The notes: generated by a model from the letters alone, not told the origin. DNA of 64,000 bases from Candidatus Nitrosacidococcus tergens (GCF_902810445.1 NZ_LR778175.1:682001-746000); one strand, 5' to 3'. Numbered from the stretch's first letter, positions 9,830-17,757 are shown. Numbers and translations are program-made.

Positions 9830-10664
9830 TGCTAAATAGCTGGGTAATATCTACTGAATCAAAACTATATTGTCGATTACAAAACTCACAAGTAACTTCT
9901 ATTTTCTCTTGCTCTGCTAGAGCTAGTCTCACCTCCTTTTCCCCTAAAGTAACCAGCGTACGCTCAATACGTTCTTTACTGCAGCTACAACGAAAAAATA
10001 CAGGCTCTGGATCAAATAAACGTACTTGCTCTTCATGAAAGAGGCGATAAAGTAATTCTGTACAGGGAAGGTTTAATAGCTCTTCTGAGGTAATTGTGTT
10101 AGCAAGTAAAGTAATAGACTTCCAATTGACTTCATGATCTTGTTGGCTAGGTAATTCTTGTAAGAAAAAACCTGCCGCTTTTTTTCCATTAGATTCTAAC
10201 CATATCCGAGTTTGCAACTGCTCAGATCGAATAAAATAAGATTGTAATGCTTCGGCTAAACTCTCTCCTTCTAAAGGAACGGTGCCTTGGTAAGGGGAGG
10301 CGCCTTCTCTTTGCAAGGTTAAAGTGAGCTGACCAGAATGGTAGAGCTCTGAAAATGATTCTTGTGGAGAAATTTCTCCTTCCCATCGAGCTAGCCCTCG
10401 AATAGCTCGTTGGTGAGATACTTGTGCTACTAATGCTTTAATAGGTCCTGCGCTTTGTACTTGAATAATCAGTGTACCTTTAAATTTAAGGGTAGCAGAA
10501 AGTAATACTCCGGCAGCCAATAGCTGACCTAACTGAGTTTGAATAGCAGGGGGATAAGCATTATAAGAGAGAATAGTTTGCCAGCTGGTATTTAATTGCA
10601 CCCATTCTCCCCGAATTTCTGCTTCTTCAAATAAGAAACGATACAATAAATCTTGATCAGTCAT
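9792..10664 (-). CDS. hslO: Redox-regulated chaperone Hsp33
   Basis: Hsp33 is a cytoplasmic holdase switched on by oxidation. The C-terminal redox switch is complete: CxC in 'FRCSCSKERIE', then about 30 residues, then CxxC in 'VTCEFCNRQY'. These four cysteines bind zinc when reduced and form disulfides under oxidative stress. The 290-residue length and the N-terminal 'DLLYRFLFE' start match the family. It overlaps the downstream HAD gene, as in other gammaproteobacteria where hslO and yigB-like or yrfG genes can be near each other. It is divergent from the broken 2OG-oxygenase gene. Confidence 0.96.
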   Translation of the reverse strand: MTDQDLLYRFLFEEAEIRGEWVQLNTSWQTILSYNAYPPAIQTQLGQLLAAGVLLSATLKFKGTLIIQVQSAGPIKALVAQVSHQRAIRGLARWEGEISPQESFSELYHSGQLTLTLQREGASPYQGTVPLEGESLAEALQSYFIRSEQLQTRIWLESNGKKAAGFFLQELPSQQDHEVNWKSITLLANTITSEELLNLPCTELLYRLFHEEQVRLFDPEPVFFRCSCSKERIERTLVTLGEKEVRLALAEQEKIEVTCEFCNRQYSFDSVDITQLFSSGIKTPTSSTHH

Positions 10665-10748
10665 AATAGAAACCTATCAGCTTTTACCTTACCTTTGAAG
10701 AGTATTAAGCAAATTCAGATTAATTATCTTAAAAATTACTATAGGAAT

Positions 10749-11447
10749 ATGAAATCTATTTCTCATTTACCTTGGAATCAAATTTATCAAGATTTAAATA
10801 CTTATGGCTATGGGAAAATTTCAAATTTATTGGATTTAAAAGAGTGCCAAACACTCATTGCTTAATATGGTAATGATTCCTTATATCGAAGCAAAATCAC
10901 CATGGCTCGCTACAATTTTGGTCAAGGAGAATATAAGTATTTCACTTATCCTTTACCCACTATTATAGAGAAACTGAGAAGTGAATTTTATCCATATTTA
11001 GCACACCTAGCTAACCAATGGTATCAGCAATTGAATATAGAGACTCTCTATCCTAAAGTGTATAGAGAATATCTACAAAAATGCCACATCCTAGAGCAAA
11101 CTCGACCCACTCCTCTAATTCTTAAATATGAAATGGGAGATTATAACTGTTTACATCAAGATATTTATGGAACAGAAATTTTTCCATTGCAGATGACTAT
11201 GCTATTATCTCAGCCCTATCAAGATTTTACTGGAGGGGAATTTGTATTGACCGAGCAACGACCACGGATGCAATCTCGAGTTGAAGTAGTTTCATTACAT
11301 TGTGGAGATGGAGTTATTTTTCCAGTAAGCCAGAGACCCATTGAGGGTAAACGGGGATTTTATCGAGTAAATATGCGTCACGGTGTAAGCCGCTTACATT
11401 CAGGTAATCGCTATACATTAGGCATTATTTTCCATGATGCCCGATAA
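10749..11447 (+). pseudogene. 2OG-Fe(II) oxygenase gene split by one in-frame TAA
   Basis: The frame from ATG 10749 ('MKSISHLPWNQIYQDL') to TAA 11447 encodes one 2-oxoglutarate/Fe(II) oxygenase of about 230 residues, but TAA at 10863-10865 interrupts it after 'LKECQTLIA'. The same frame continues at once with 'YGNDSLYRSKITMARYNFG', which is how this family normally reads, so the break is one codon. TTA (Leu) to TAA is the simplest change. The iron ligands lie in the second part: HxD in 'CLHQDIYG' and the distal His in 'MRHGVSRLHSG', with an Arg following. A truncated protein starting at ATG 10902 would keep these but lose the N-terminal strands. It overlaps alkB by 14 bases. Confidence 0.8.
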
Positions 11448-12096
11448 TTTTTCTGATGATCTATTTTCTAAGGTAAATGGAGATGTACGTCAGTCTATTG
11501 GTGCCCAAGCTTATATACTGCGTGGCTACGCACTGCCCTATGTAAATAGTATTTTAACCGTTTTAAGCACTATATTAATTCAAGCACCTTTACGGCATAT
11601 GATGACTCCTAATGGACAAAAAATGTCAGTCGCTATGAGTAACTGTGGAAGTTTAGGTTGGACCAGTAGTAAAAAGGGGTACTGCTATACCCAACAAGAT
11701 CCCGAAACAGGGCAAGATTGGCCACTCTTACCTAAAGTATTTTTAAAACTAGCCTATAATGCGGCTAAAAGTGTAGGATTTTCTAAATTTATTCCTGATG
11801 CTTGTCTGATTAATTCTTATTCCCCTAGTACCCGATTAAGTCTCCACCAAGATCGAGACGAACAAGATTTAAGTGCACCTATTGTGTCTGTATCCCTAGG
11901 AATTAGGGCAGTATTTTTATTTGGAGGCTTAAAACGAAAAGATTCCCTTCAAAAATTCCCTATTTACCATGGAGATATTGTAGTATGGGGTGGAGTAGAT
12001 AGACTTCGATATCATGGGGTACTTTCTATTGCAGAATCAGATCATCCATTATTAGGTAAACAACGGATTAACTTAACATTTCGAAAAGCAGGCTAA
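11434..12096 (+). CDS. alkB: DNA dealkylation dioxygenase AlkB
   Basis: AlkB oxidatively removes methyl groups from 1-methyladenine and 3-methylcytosine in DNA, using 2-oxoglutarate, Fe(II) and oxygen. The protein has 220 residues, close to the E. coli length. Iron ligands are in 'LSLHQDRDE' (HxD) and 'RLRYHGVL' (His). 2OG-binding arginines are in 'QRINLTFRKA'. The substrate region 'NCGSLGWTSSKKGY' is also typical. The start overlaps the preceding oxygenase gene by 14 bases, with two ATG codons in a row at 11434 and 11437. Translational coupling to the broken upstream gene is therefore likely and may be weakened by its premature stop. Confidence 0.94.
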   Translation: MMPDNFSDDLFSKVNGDVRQSIGAQAYILRGYALPYVNSILTVLSTILIQAPLRHMMTPNGQKMSVAMSNCGSLGWTSSKKGYCYTQQDPETGQDWPLLPKVFLKLAYNAAKSVGFSKFIPDACLINSYSPSTRLSLHQDRDEQDLSAPIVSVSLGIRAVFLFGGLKRKDSLQKFPIYHGDIVVWGGVDRLRYHGVLSIAESDHPLLGKQRINLTFRKAG

Positions 12097-12127
12097 TTAT
12101 ATCAATTTAGGTTAACAATCATTACTT

Positions 12128-12250
12128 ATGGATAATATATTTCTATTTTTTGAGAAAATAGCTTATTTCTCTGAGTTTGTTTTCCATTCACCTTTAGCGG
12201 CACTTACTTTTGTCCCAGTGCTTATTGCTGCCAGTTTATGGGCAGATTAG
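12128..12250 (+). CDS. Possible 40-aa hydrophobic protein
   Basis: A short frame begins at ATG 12128 ('MDNIFLFFEKIAYFSEF') and ends 'LIAASLWAD' at TAG 12248-12250. Most of it is hydrophobic or aromatic, compatible with a single membrane segment. No strong ribosome site is visible upstream. It lies 31 bases after alkB on the same strand. I do not recognise it, and AT-rich DNA gives such frames by chance. Confidence 0.25.
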   Translation: MDNIFLFFEKIAYFSEFVFHSPLAALTFVPVLIAASLWAD

Positions 12251-12348
12251 TTAAAAATTTAAATTGTTTCCCTACTGGAAAATACAAAAAATAGTTCTAT
12301 TCTTAAAAAAAGAGAGGTAGTTTTAATTTTTTATTGTGGAGGAGTACC

Positions 12349-12693
12349 ATGATGAAAAAGATATTATTCATAGGGTTAATATTGGCAACAACCAATGCAG
12401 TAGGACAATCATTAACTACTTATAATCTTTATAGAGTAGGTTACCCTTATGCGGGAGGTTACCCATCAGAAGAAATAATCTATCAAGGACCAGAGATAGT
12501 AGAAGTCATACCTTCTACACCTATCTATGGTAATCCCTATGCAGGAAACAATTATATGGGCTATCCACCAAGAATGGTTTATCCAGCACCTAGTGTGATA
12601 GAGGTAGTACCTGTACCTGTTATGCCAGTTCCTCCTGTAGGTGGTTTTGCTGAGTTTGGTGGTCCGGGTGGCTGGTTTGGATTTGGCTGGTAG
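12349..12693 (+). CDS. Secreted Pro/Gly/Tyr-rich protein, 114 aa
   Basis: Start ATG 12349 is chosen because a very strong GGAGGAG site ends 4 bases before it; a TTG at 12334 would lie upstream of that site. The N-terminus 'MMKKILFIGLILATTNAVGQ' is a clear signal peptide. The mature part is low in complexity: repeated 'GYPYAGGYP'-like, 'VIPSTPIYG' and 'VVPVPVMPVPPVGG' stretches and a glycine/Trp/Phe end 'GGWFGFGW'. It is probably periplasmic or surface-associated and partly unstructured. I do not recognise a family or function. Confidence 0.65.
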   Translation: MMKKILFIGLILATTNAVGQSLTTYNLYRVGYPYAGGYPSEEIIYQGPEIVEVIPSTPIYGNPYAGNNYMGYPPRMVYPAPSVIEVVPVPVMPVPPVGGFAEFGGPGGWFGFGW

Positions 12694-12734
12694 TTAATTT
12701 TCTATTGCCTCTTTTAAGCAAGTGACTTAATAAC

Positions 12735-13060
12735 AACTTTCAGGGTTGCTACTACTCTGGCTGTAACATTGGCAAAATCTATCTGGCTATTGCCCTAGGG
12801 TACAAGGCTTTGATGAACAATATCAAGGTCCGCTGCAGCAGATTTAATGCTGCAGCTGGCAACAGCGTACCAACAGGGCAAACTCAAGACTTACCTGCAA
12901 ATATTGTAGCAACACGCTACTGACCAGTAATTTACCCTTTAGTGATCTGGTGCCTTGGCTAACGACACAATGTGCACAGTCGTAATGTTCGATCGATTAT
13001 TACATTTTCGATGTAAAAAGACGGTGCACAAGGTGCTCAATCTGTATCATATGCACAGAA
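12735..13060 (+). pseudogene. Decayed IS21-type istB (helper ATPase) relic
   Basis: Fragments of an IstB ATPase can be read in shifting plus-strand frames. At 12771 'GKIYLAIALGYKAL' corresponds to the Walker A region (normally GKTHLAIALG). At 12835 'AADLMLQLATAYQQGKLKTY' is the typical IstB follow-on, entered after a frameshift and ended by a TAG. At about 12985 'VMFDRLLHF' matches the conserved C-terminal 'DRLLHH' region. The order and spacing fit a shortened, frame-broken istB. No istA and no terminal repeats were recognised nearby. It marks old insertion-sequence activity at the edge of the accessory island. Confidence 0.65.
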
Positions 13061-13238
13061 TTGTATCAGCAAGAGTTACTATCACTACCAGCCCAAGTTA
13101 TCATTATCATAGGAAAACGAGATCATTGCCGACAGATTGGTGCGTTTGACCACAGCTCAACGCAACTGAATCTTTAGGCTCTGCTTTGTATACCTACACA
13201 ACATCAAGAGATTCACATGAAATCGCAAACGGATATAC

Positions 13239-13322
13239 CGCATCTCATGGTGATCAGACTAGAAGAAGTATAAAGCCCTTCAGAAAATATGTAGGGGATT
13301 TTACGGACAGAATTGTGGGGAA
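13239..13322 (+). repeat. Diverged direct repeat, copy A
   Basis: This block resembles 14257-14360. The best-kept part is 'CTTCAGAAAATATGTAGGG' (13278-13296), identical in both, followed by 'TTTTACGGA' in both and a similar 'TTGTGGG' stretch. The outer part 'GCATCTCA' with a following 'AAGTATAAA' is also shared. The copies are about 1 kb apart and flank the LuxR-family regulator gene. They could be duplicated upstream regions, a regulator binding region, or scars of a duplication. Confidence 0.6.
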
Positions 13323-13403
13323 TTACCTTTACATTTAATCATCGAAGCCTATCCTAGGCTTTATCTTGGTCTAGAGTGAACTTGAATTTCAGTCTACCGG
13401 CGG

Positions 13404-13431
13404 AATGATCTGCTTGCTCTAGCAGATCATT
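13404..13431. terminator. Perfect 11-bp stem-loop
   Basis: Arms AATGATCTGCT (13404-13414) and AGCAGATCATT (13421-13431) pair perfectly around a 6-base loop. No run of T follows on either strand, so it is not a standard intrinsic terminator. It lies about 175 bases before the LuxR-family regulator and could act in its leader or be part of an old mobile element. Confidence 0.4.
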
Positions 13432-13607
13432 AAATAGCACGGGCGATCCGACTGCATGCGCTAGAGCAACGATTCCGAGTACATCAGTAAGATGCTGTTG
13501 CTGGCACATCACGTTCATTTGCAATCTATTACTAAAAATGGGAGTATTATTGTTGCACCGGCTAGATAATTAATAATTTCATATTGTCTGACTTTAGATG
13601 AGCTATT

Positions 13608-14234
13608 ATGCCGATAAGCATTATACTTGCCGATAAACACGAAATATTCCGTCAAGGTCTAGCTGCTCTTCTAAATGCAACGGAAGGAATCACGGCTCTG
13701 GCACAAGCTGACAACGGTCTAGATGCATGGTATCTCATTCAGAAATACAAGCCCGATATAGCTATTGTTGAGATCTGTATGCCAAAAATGACTGGCATTG
13801 AAGTCGCCTGCAAAACGATTATGGCTGGTCTTGCTACGCAAATCATTCTGCTCACTGCTCAAGAGGACCCTAGTGTTGCCATTTATGCTCAAGAAGCAGG
13901 TGTTTCAGGCTACGTCCTCAAGAACGATAATTTCAAAAATTTGTTGACCGCTTTACAGATCATAAACACCGGCAGCATCTTCATATCTTCCGATATCTGC
14001 TCCAAGCTTCGCCAACTGAAGCATCAAAAAAAGACTGCCGCAACACCCTCGCCGAAGGAACAGGAGGTAATTCGTTTGATCGCCTTGGGAAAAAGCAGCA
14101 AAGAAATTGCCCGACATATGAATATCAGTCCGCGAACAGTGGATACTTATCGTGACCGACTGATGAACAAGATCCAAGCACATTCCGTGGCTGACGTGGT
14201 GCGTTATGCAGTTCGTGTAGGGATAGTTGAGTAA
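13608..14234 (+). CDS. NarL/FixJ-type response regulator with altered receiver
   Basis: A 208-residue two-domain regulator. The N-terminal receiver (about 1-120) keeps Thr83 and Lys105. The phospho-accepting Asp is Glu55 ('IAIVEICMPKMTG', normally LDxxMP), and the second acidic-pocket residue is Lys10 ('ILADKHEIF', normally DD). The C-terminal domain is a complete LuxR helix-turn-helix ('SPKEQEVIRLIALGKSSKEI', 'NISPRTVDTYRDRLMNKI'). So DNA binding should be intact, but normal phosphorylation is unlikely; Glu at this place can mimic the active state. No histidine kinase is adjacent. Base use is GC-richer than the neighbours, suggesting transfer. Diverged direct repeats flank it. Its target is unknown. 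Confidence 0.88.
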   Translation: MPISIILADKHEIFRQGLAALLNATEGITALAQADNGLDAWYLIQKYKPDIAIVEICMPKMTGIEVACKTIMAGLATQIILLTAQEDPSVAIYAQEAGVSGYVLKNDNFKNLLTALQIINTGSIFISSDICSKLRQLKHQKKTAATPSPKEQEVIRLIALGKSSKEIARHMNISPRTVDTYRDRLMNKIQAHSVADVVRYAVRVGIVE

Positions 14235-14256
14235 GCATGGCAAGAACTCTGATCGC

Positions 14257-14360
14257 TGCATCTCACAGCAATCAAACTAAAAGTATAAATCTCTTCCTGA
14301 AAGTTATAGATCCCTTCAGAAAATATGTAGGGTGTTTTACGGATAGGGTTGTGGGAGATT
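14257..14360 (+). repeat. Diverged direct repeat, copy B
   Basis: Second copy of the block at 13239-13322, with the identical core at 14314-14332 and 'TTTTACGGA' at 14335-14343. It carries about 20 extra bases ('TTCCTGAAAGTTATAGAT') between the outer and core parts. It sits just after the regulator gene and about 90 bases before the small ORF at 14450, a position suited to a promoter or regulator-binding region. Confidence 0.6.
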
Positions 14361-14449
14361 GCCTCTATATCTGGTTATCGATATTTATCATAGATTTATC
14401 TTAGTACAACATACACATAGTCGTTTATGAATAGTTAAGAGGGAATCCC

Positions 14450-14608
14450 ATGAATTTTGTAATAGTGGAAAGAAACCAAAAAAATGTACCAAATTCAACA
14501 CAGCTTGAAGCTGCGATGCATGTTGTAGGTGGCAGTGAAATACAGATTAGAGGTACTGATGCTTGTAGAAAAGTGAAATATACTGGGTCAGTCAACCATA
14601 ATAACTAG
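14450..14608 (+). CDS. Small hypothetical protein, 52 aa
   Basis: ATG 14450 is preceded by AGAGGGA at a spacing of about 6 bases. The product begins 'MNFVIVERNQKNVPNSTQ' and ends 'KVKYTGSVNHNN'. It is soluble, with one Cys and no signal peptide. I do not recognise it. It lies between repeat copy B and the unit at 14703-15663 on the same strand, and may be co-transcribed with that unit. Confidence 0.45.
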   Translation: MNFVIVERNQKNVPNSTQLEAAMHVVGGSEIQIRGTDACRKVKYTGSVNHNN

Positions 14609-14702
14609 CATTTTTACTCTTTAAATTAGGAGGAGAATAAATTAATCATCAAGAATTAAGGAAAAATAAAAGATTTCTGATTTATTGCTTAGGAGATTCG
14701 TT

Positions 14703-14741
14703 ATGTCTAAAGTATTAGGAGCCAAAAATGAAAACGGTTAA
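14703..14741 (+). CDS. Possible 12-aa leader peptide overlapping the next gene
   Basis: A minimal frame ATG 14703 to TAA 14739-14741 encodes 'MSKVLGAKNENG'. It has its own AGGAG site 7 bases upstream. Inside it lies a second AGGAG (14716-14720) that serves the ATG at 14728 of the 311-residue gene. Its stop falls 14 bases after that start. Two well-spaced ribosome sites in tandem make translational coupling or ribosome competition plausible. The peptide may also be a chance frame. Confidence 0.35.
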   Translation: MSKVLGAKNENG

Positions 14742-15663
14742 ATTTAATGTTAAAAATAATTTACCAACCCAAACAACTAATCATGTGCTTGTATTCTTAA
14801 AACCTGTCCAGCCTCAATCTGATTACCAATATTTTGCTTGGCAAGATTTAAATCCTTCACAAGGTTATATAATACCCTTTGATTTTTCAATAGATATTTC
14901 TGTTGCAGTTGGTGATATCAATGGTGGTTTGGGATCGCCAACATCTATAAATCCTGGCCAGTGCTTTACAGCGATTAACCCTAATGGTCAAACGCCCAAA
15001 ATTGATAACATAGATATAAATAATGTTAAACCAGAACAAGCTGGTATTGTCAATGGATGCAATACACCAGACACTCGAATTGTTTTAGTTTGGAGTAACA
15101 GAGGTAATAGGGTTATAACAGTTGGTAAAGGAGCAAATGATATTATAAATGTTGGTAAAATCGTTACATTTGAGCTTGAACCATCTCTATATTTTATGGC
15201 TGCTGATCCAACTATCACCGGCCCCAATTTCACGCTACAGGACTATTCGGATACTACAGAGTATAAGCTTAACGTAGGAGATAGTGAAGTCGATGTATCA
15301 TGGACGCGTGGTACTGATTCGGGTAAAGATGAATTTATATTCACTCGTAAATCTGCCATCCAATCAGTGAATATTCTGGACTATGCACATTCTGTGCAAA
15401 ATAACCTAACCGATTTCAATCTCACTGGAATCAGTGTCAAAGACTGGGCCGGCAATACCATTTTTGCAACTGCCCCGAGAGGCAAATACTCAAAAAATAA
15501 TGGCCTAGAACAAGTCATTACGGAAGGGGCAAATGTTTTGAATTCTCTCCAAGAAGGTCAGCGTTATTTAGTTTATTCAAATCAACTTCCAGCAATGGGT
15601 GTTATTTATAATGGTCAAATACCACAGAATGGATATTTTGATCTCTGGTTTGTGTCCCAGTAG
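14728..15663 (+). CDS. Unknown protein, 311 aa
   Basis: I do not recognise a function. The ATG at 14728 has AGGAG 7 bases upstream. The protein has no signal peptide or membrane segment. It is rich in Asn, Thr, Val and aromatic residues, with regular beta-strand-like stretches, for example 'HVLVFLKPVQPQSDYQYFAW', 'TRIVLVWSNRGNRVITVGKG' and 'YFDLWFVSQ' at the end, so one or two beta-sandwich domains are likely. There is an apparent boundary near residue 150-160. The layout of strands and a 'W..YQ.Y' / 'GQ' pattern faintly recalls the unknown protein at 17758-18483, but homology is not shown. A 12-bp inverted repeat follows the gene. Confidence 0.75.
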   Translation: MKTVKFNVKNNLPTQTTNHVLVFLKPVQPQSDYQYFAWQDLNPSQGYIIPFDFSIDISVAVGDINGGLGSPTSINPGQCFTAINPNGQTPKIDNIDINNVKPEQAGIVNGCNTPDTRIVLVWSNRGNRVITVGKGANDIINVGKIVTFELEPSLYFMAADPTITGPNFTLQDYSDTTEYKLNVGDSEVDVSWTRGTDSGKDEFIFTRKSAIQSVNILDYAHSVQNNLTDFNLTGISVKDWAGNTIFATAPRGKYSKNNGLEQVITEGANVLNSLQEGQRYLVYSNQLPAMGVIYNGQIPQNGYFDLWFVSQ

Positions 15664-15674
15664 TAATTGTTTTA

Positions 15675-15712
15675 AAGGTAACTAGTGTAACCGTATTTGT
15701 ACTAGTTACCTT
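15675..15712 (+). terminator. Stem-loop with perfect 12-bp stem after the 311-aa gene
   Basis: AAGGTAACTAGT (15675-15686) and ACTAGTTACCTT (15701-15712) pair perfectly around a 14-base loop, starting 11 bases after the stop codon. No long T run follows, so termination would be weak or factor-assisted; it could also protect the mRNA 3' end. Confidence 0.5.
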
Positions 15713-16417
15713 GGTCACCTCTAAAATAATTAATTACTAAGTTTAATATGATAAAGCTTTATCAAACGATTACTTGCTCATGTAGTTTTAACCTTATCAC
15801 TGTTTTTATCAACCAGCTAAGTCTATCTTTCGTTGTCTTTTTTTGTTCATAGAAGTTTAAATTACGCTTTCATCTTTTAGCTGCTTTCTAAATCTAGATA
15901 AAGTTGATTTAAGTATACTCAATTCTTCGCATGCTTCCTTAGCACTAACTCCCTCTTCGCCACAATCAGCAATCAAGCTAATCAGTCCACTGCTTGTCGC
16001 TCTCTAAAACACTATAATAGCCTAATCTTGCCGTAAGGGGGACTGGGTTCTATATCTACACCATAGAAGTGACAGCTTTTAGTAAAATCAACTCAAAACC
16101 TACAGCCTTCTGCAGAATAAATGAGGGTAAATTTACTTTGTTAATTGCTCTTTTTTCCTATTTCTTAATTTTTTCCTTTTTAATAATTTTAGGCAGTCTG
16201 TATCCCTTTATTAATCGGAGTTTAAGCTATTTAAATATGAGAACAATAAAATTCTCATATTTATAGCTATAGATTACCTTTTATGGATAATAAACAAATA
16301 GTAAAAGCTATGCTACCGTAACTATAGTGAATTTTAGTGATTAACTAACATATACCTATTATGTTATTTGTATTTGCTTCAAATGCTTTTTTTTGCATGG
16401 AGGAATTTTAATCTATT
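15713..16417. other. Gene-poor stretch with a short relic
   Basis: About 700 AT-rich bases with no intact gene that I can support. On the minus strand a short coding-like relic is visible (15857-16003, listed separately). On the plus strand the 65-codon frame at 16069 is very hydrophobic but has no ribosome site and starts inside unrelated DNA. I treat it as chance. Confidence 0.5.
15857..16003 (-). pseudogene. C-terminal relic of a helix-turn-helix-like protein
   Basis: An open minus-strand stretch without a start codon reads 'ISLIADCGEEGVSAKEACEE' and then 'LSILKSTLSRFRKQLKDE', ending in TAA 15857-15859. The pattern of two helices with 'KSTLSRFRKQL' is like a recognition helix of a winged helix or plasmid-type regulator. 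Upstream it runs into TAG at 16004-16006. I take it as the remaining 3' end of a lost gene; the family is not identified. Confidence 0.3.
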
Positions 16418-17438
16418 TTATCTACACCATTTGTTTATCATATCTTTAGCAGCACACCATTCTGGCGATTTTTTTGCTGACTTAATTGCCTCATTCATTA
16501 CTGTGTAATCAGCTGGGGAATAGGAATCAATTGGAACTTCTTGACTCATCACTGGGTTAATTCGCACCAATGAGTCGCCCAGAAGCCCCTCTGCGATCCG
16601 AGTGATGTTCGATGACGAAAGATTAAACATTGCGTTTAGAAGCGCCATTGCTGGTACATCTTTATCCTTGCAAGGATACATCCAAGTGCTCGTTCCCCAT
16701 GTCTTTGGTTTAGGGATTGCTGAAGGTGGAATTCCCATAGGCGACAATCCAGTGCCGAACGAGATTACTTCGACCTCTGAGTATCCAGCCACTAACTGCC
16801 CTTGCTGAGCGAGTTCAATACTATTTAGAATTGGGTTGTTGGCAAAGATGCCACCATCGGCAAAAAACCCCATCCCTGGCACCTCGTACGGGGGAAAATA
16901 AGCCGGTGCAGCTGAAGTAGCAAGGCAAGCGTCAATAAGCTTAACCTTACTGTAGTTTTCTGGTCCTTGATTACTGAACATTACCAGCTTCCACTGTACG
17001 GGCGAGGCGGTAAGATCATCCAGTTGTGCTGTGATTGCCATCACCATCTTATCTCTCGGTAGATCACCGAAAGTGCGGTTACCAATATGCGAGGTCATAA
17101 TTTTCGTCAGCCCGTCAGCTGTATAGCTGCAGCAAAAAACACCAGGTTCAGCACCACTAACCGATGTTGCCTCTTCTCCTCGCTCACTCCAGCAATCAGC
17201 CCAAGTGACCTTAGTGAAGATGTCAGCAGCTTGGATAGCATAGATGTTCCGCACTTCTTTAATGTCAACGCCTGCACCCAAAGCAATCGAAATCAGCCCC
17301 CCCGGTTGAAGTTCCTGCAAACCCATCGGCCAACCTCAACAGGTTTCCATGAGTCTCTTTGTTAAGTTCCAAGATCAAAGATGAAGTGATATAGCCTCTA
17401 ATACCTCCCCCATCACATGTAATAAGCTTGAAGGTCAT
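16418..17438 (-). pseudogene. Patatin-like phospholipase gene with a +1 frameshift in a G7 tract
   Basis: Patatin-like proteins are lipid acyl hydrolases with a Ser-Asp dyad. The gene starts at ATG 17438 ('MTFKLITCDGGGIRGYITSS'), which carries the oxyanion motif DGGGIRG, and runs to 'GFAGTSTGG', where GTSTG holds the catalytic Ser. Directly there a run of seven G (17297-17303, C on the plus strand) shifts the frame. With six G the reading continues as 'GLISIALGAGVDIKEV', in the frame that stays open to 16418. The catalytic Asp is in 'FFADGGIFANNP'. Removing one G gives 339 residues. As it stands the product would end soon after the elbow. Sequencing error, phase variation or decay are all possible. 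Base use is less AT-rich than its surroundings. Confidence 0.85.
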
Positions 17439-17655
17439 AAAAAATTTTGTATCCTAATTAATTACCTTAGATTATAGAAAAATTAATTCTCTTTTTACCT
17501 TTTTTATTGGCAGCTAATTAATAATGTTTGCCTACTCTAAAAGGTTAAATAGTTTGAATTAACCCCCTGCAATATACGATATATTCCCATACCACCCACT
17601 AGCACCTTGCTGGAAACCATTTGGCAAAATTTGTGAGTAACCGCTTAGAAAAGCA

Positions 17656-17708
17656 CTCGCTTGCAACAAGAGTGAAATCCAAAAAAATATCCCCTTGCTG
17701 CAAGCGAG
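17656..17708 (-). terminator. Inverted repeat, 14 of 15 pairs, after the 241-aa gene
   Basis: CTCGCTTGCAACAAG (17656-17670) and CTTGCTGCAAGCGAG (17694-17708) pair with one mismatch around a 23-base loop. Read on the minus strand it starts 49 bases after the stop of the 17758-18483 gene. The loop contains a T7 run. It is GC-richer than nearby DNA. It may be a terminator for that gene or a mobile-element scar. Confidence 0.45.
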
Positions 17709-17757
17709 GAATCAAGCTCAGAAGAATTTAGATCACGATTCTGATCCTATAGAGCAG

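Noticed and set aside
10653..10748. Upstream start for the oxygenase gene
   Set aside because: It would overlap hslO's start region and add 32 residues unlike the family; ATG 10749 fits better.
2621..10865. Programmed TAA read-through or altered genetic code
   Set aside because: TAA is the ordinary stop of many genes here, and no special context follows the two internal TAA codons; mutation or error is simpler.
12955..13149. 64-codon plus frame
   Set aside because: It covers part of the istB relic and has no ribosome site; the coding signal in it is the relic, not an intact gene.
16069..16266. 65-codon hydrophobic frame
   Set aside because: AT-rich chance frame without a ribosome site or recognisable family.
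17087..17365. 92-codon plus frame over the patatin gene
   Set aside because: Shadow of the opposite-strand gene; no support of its own.
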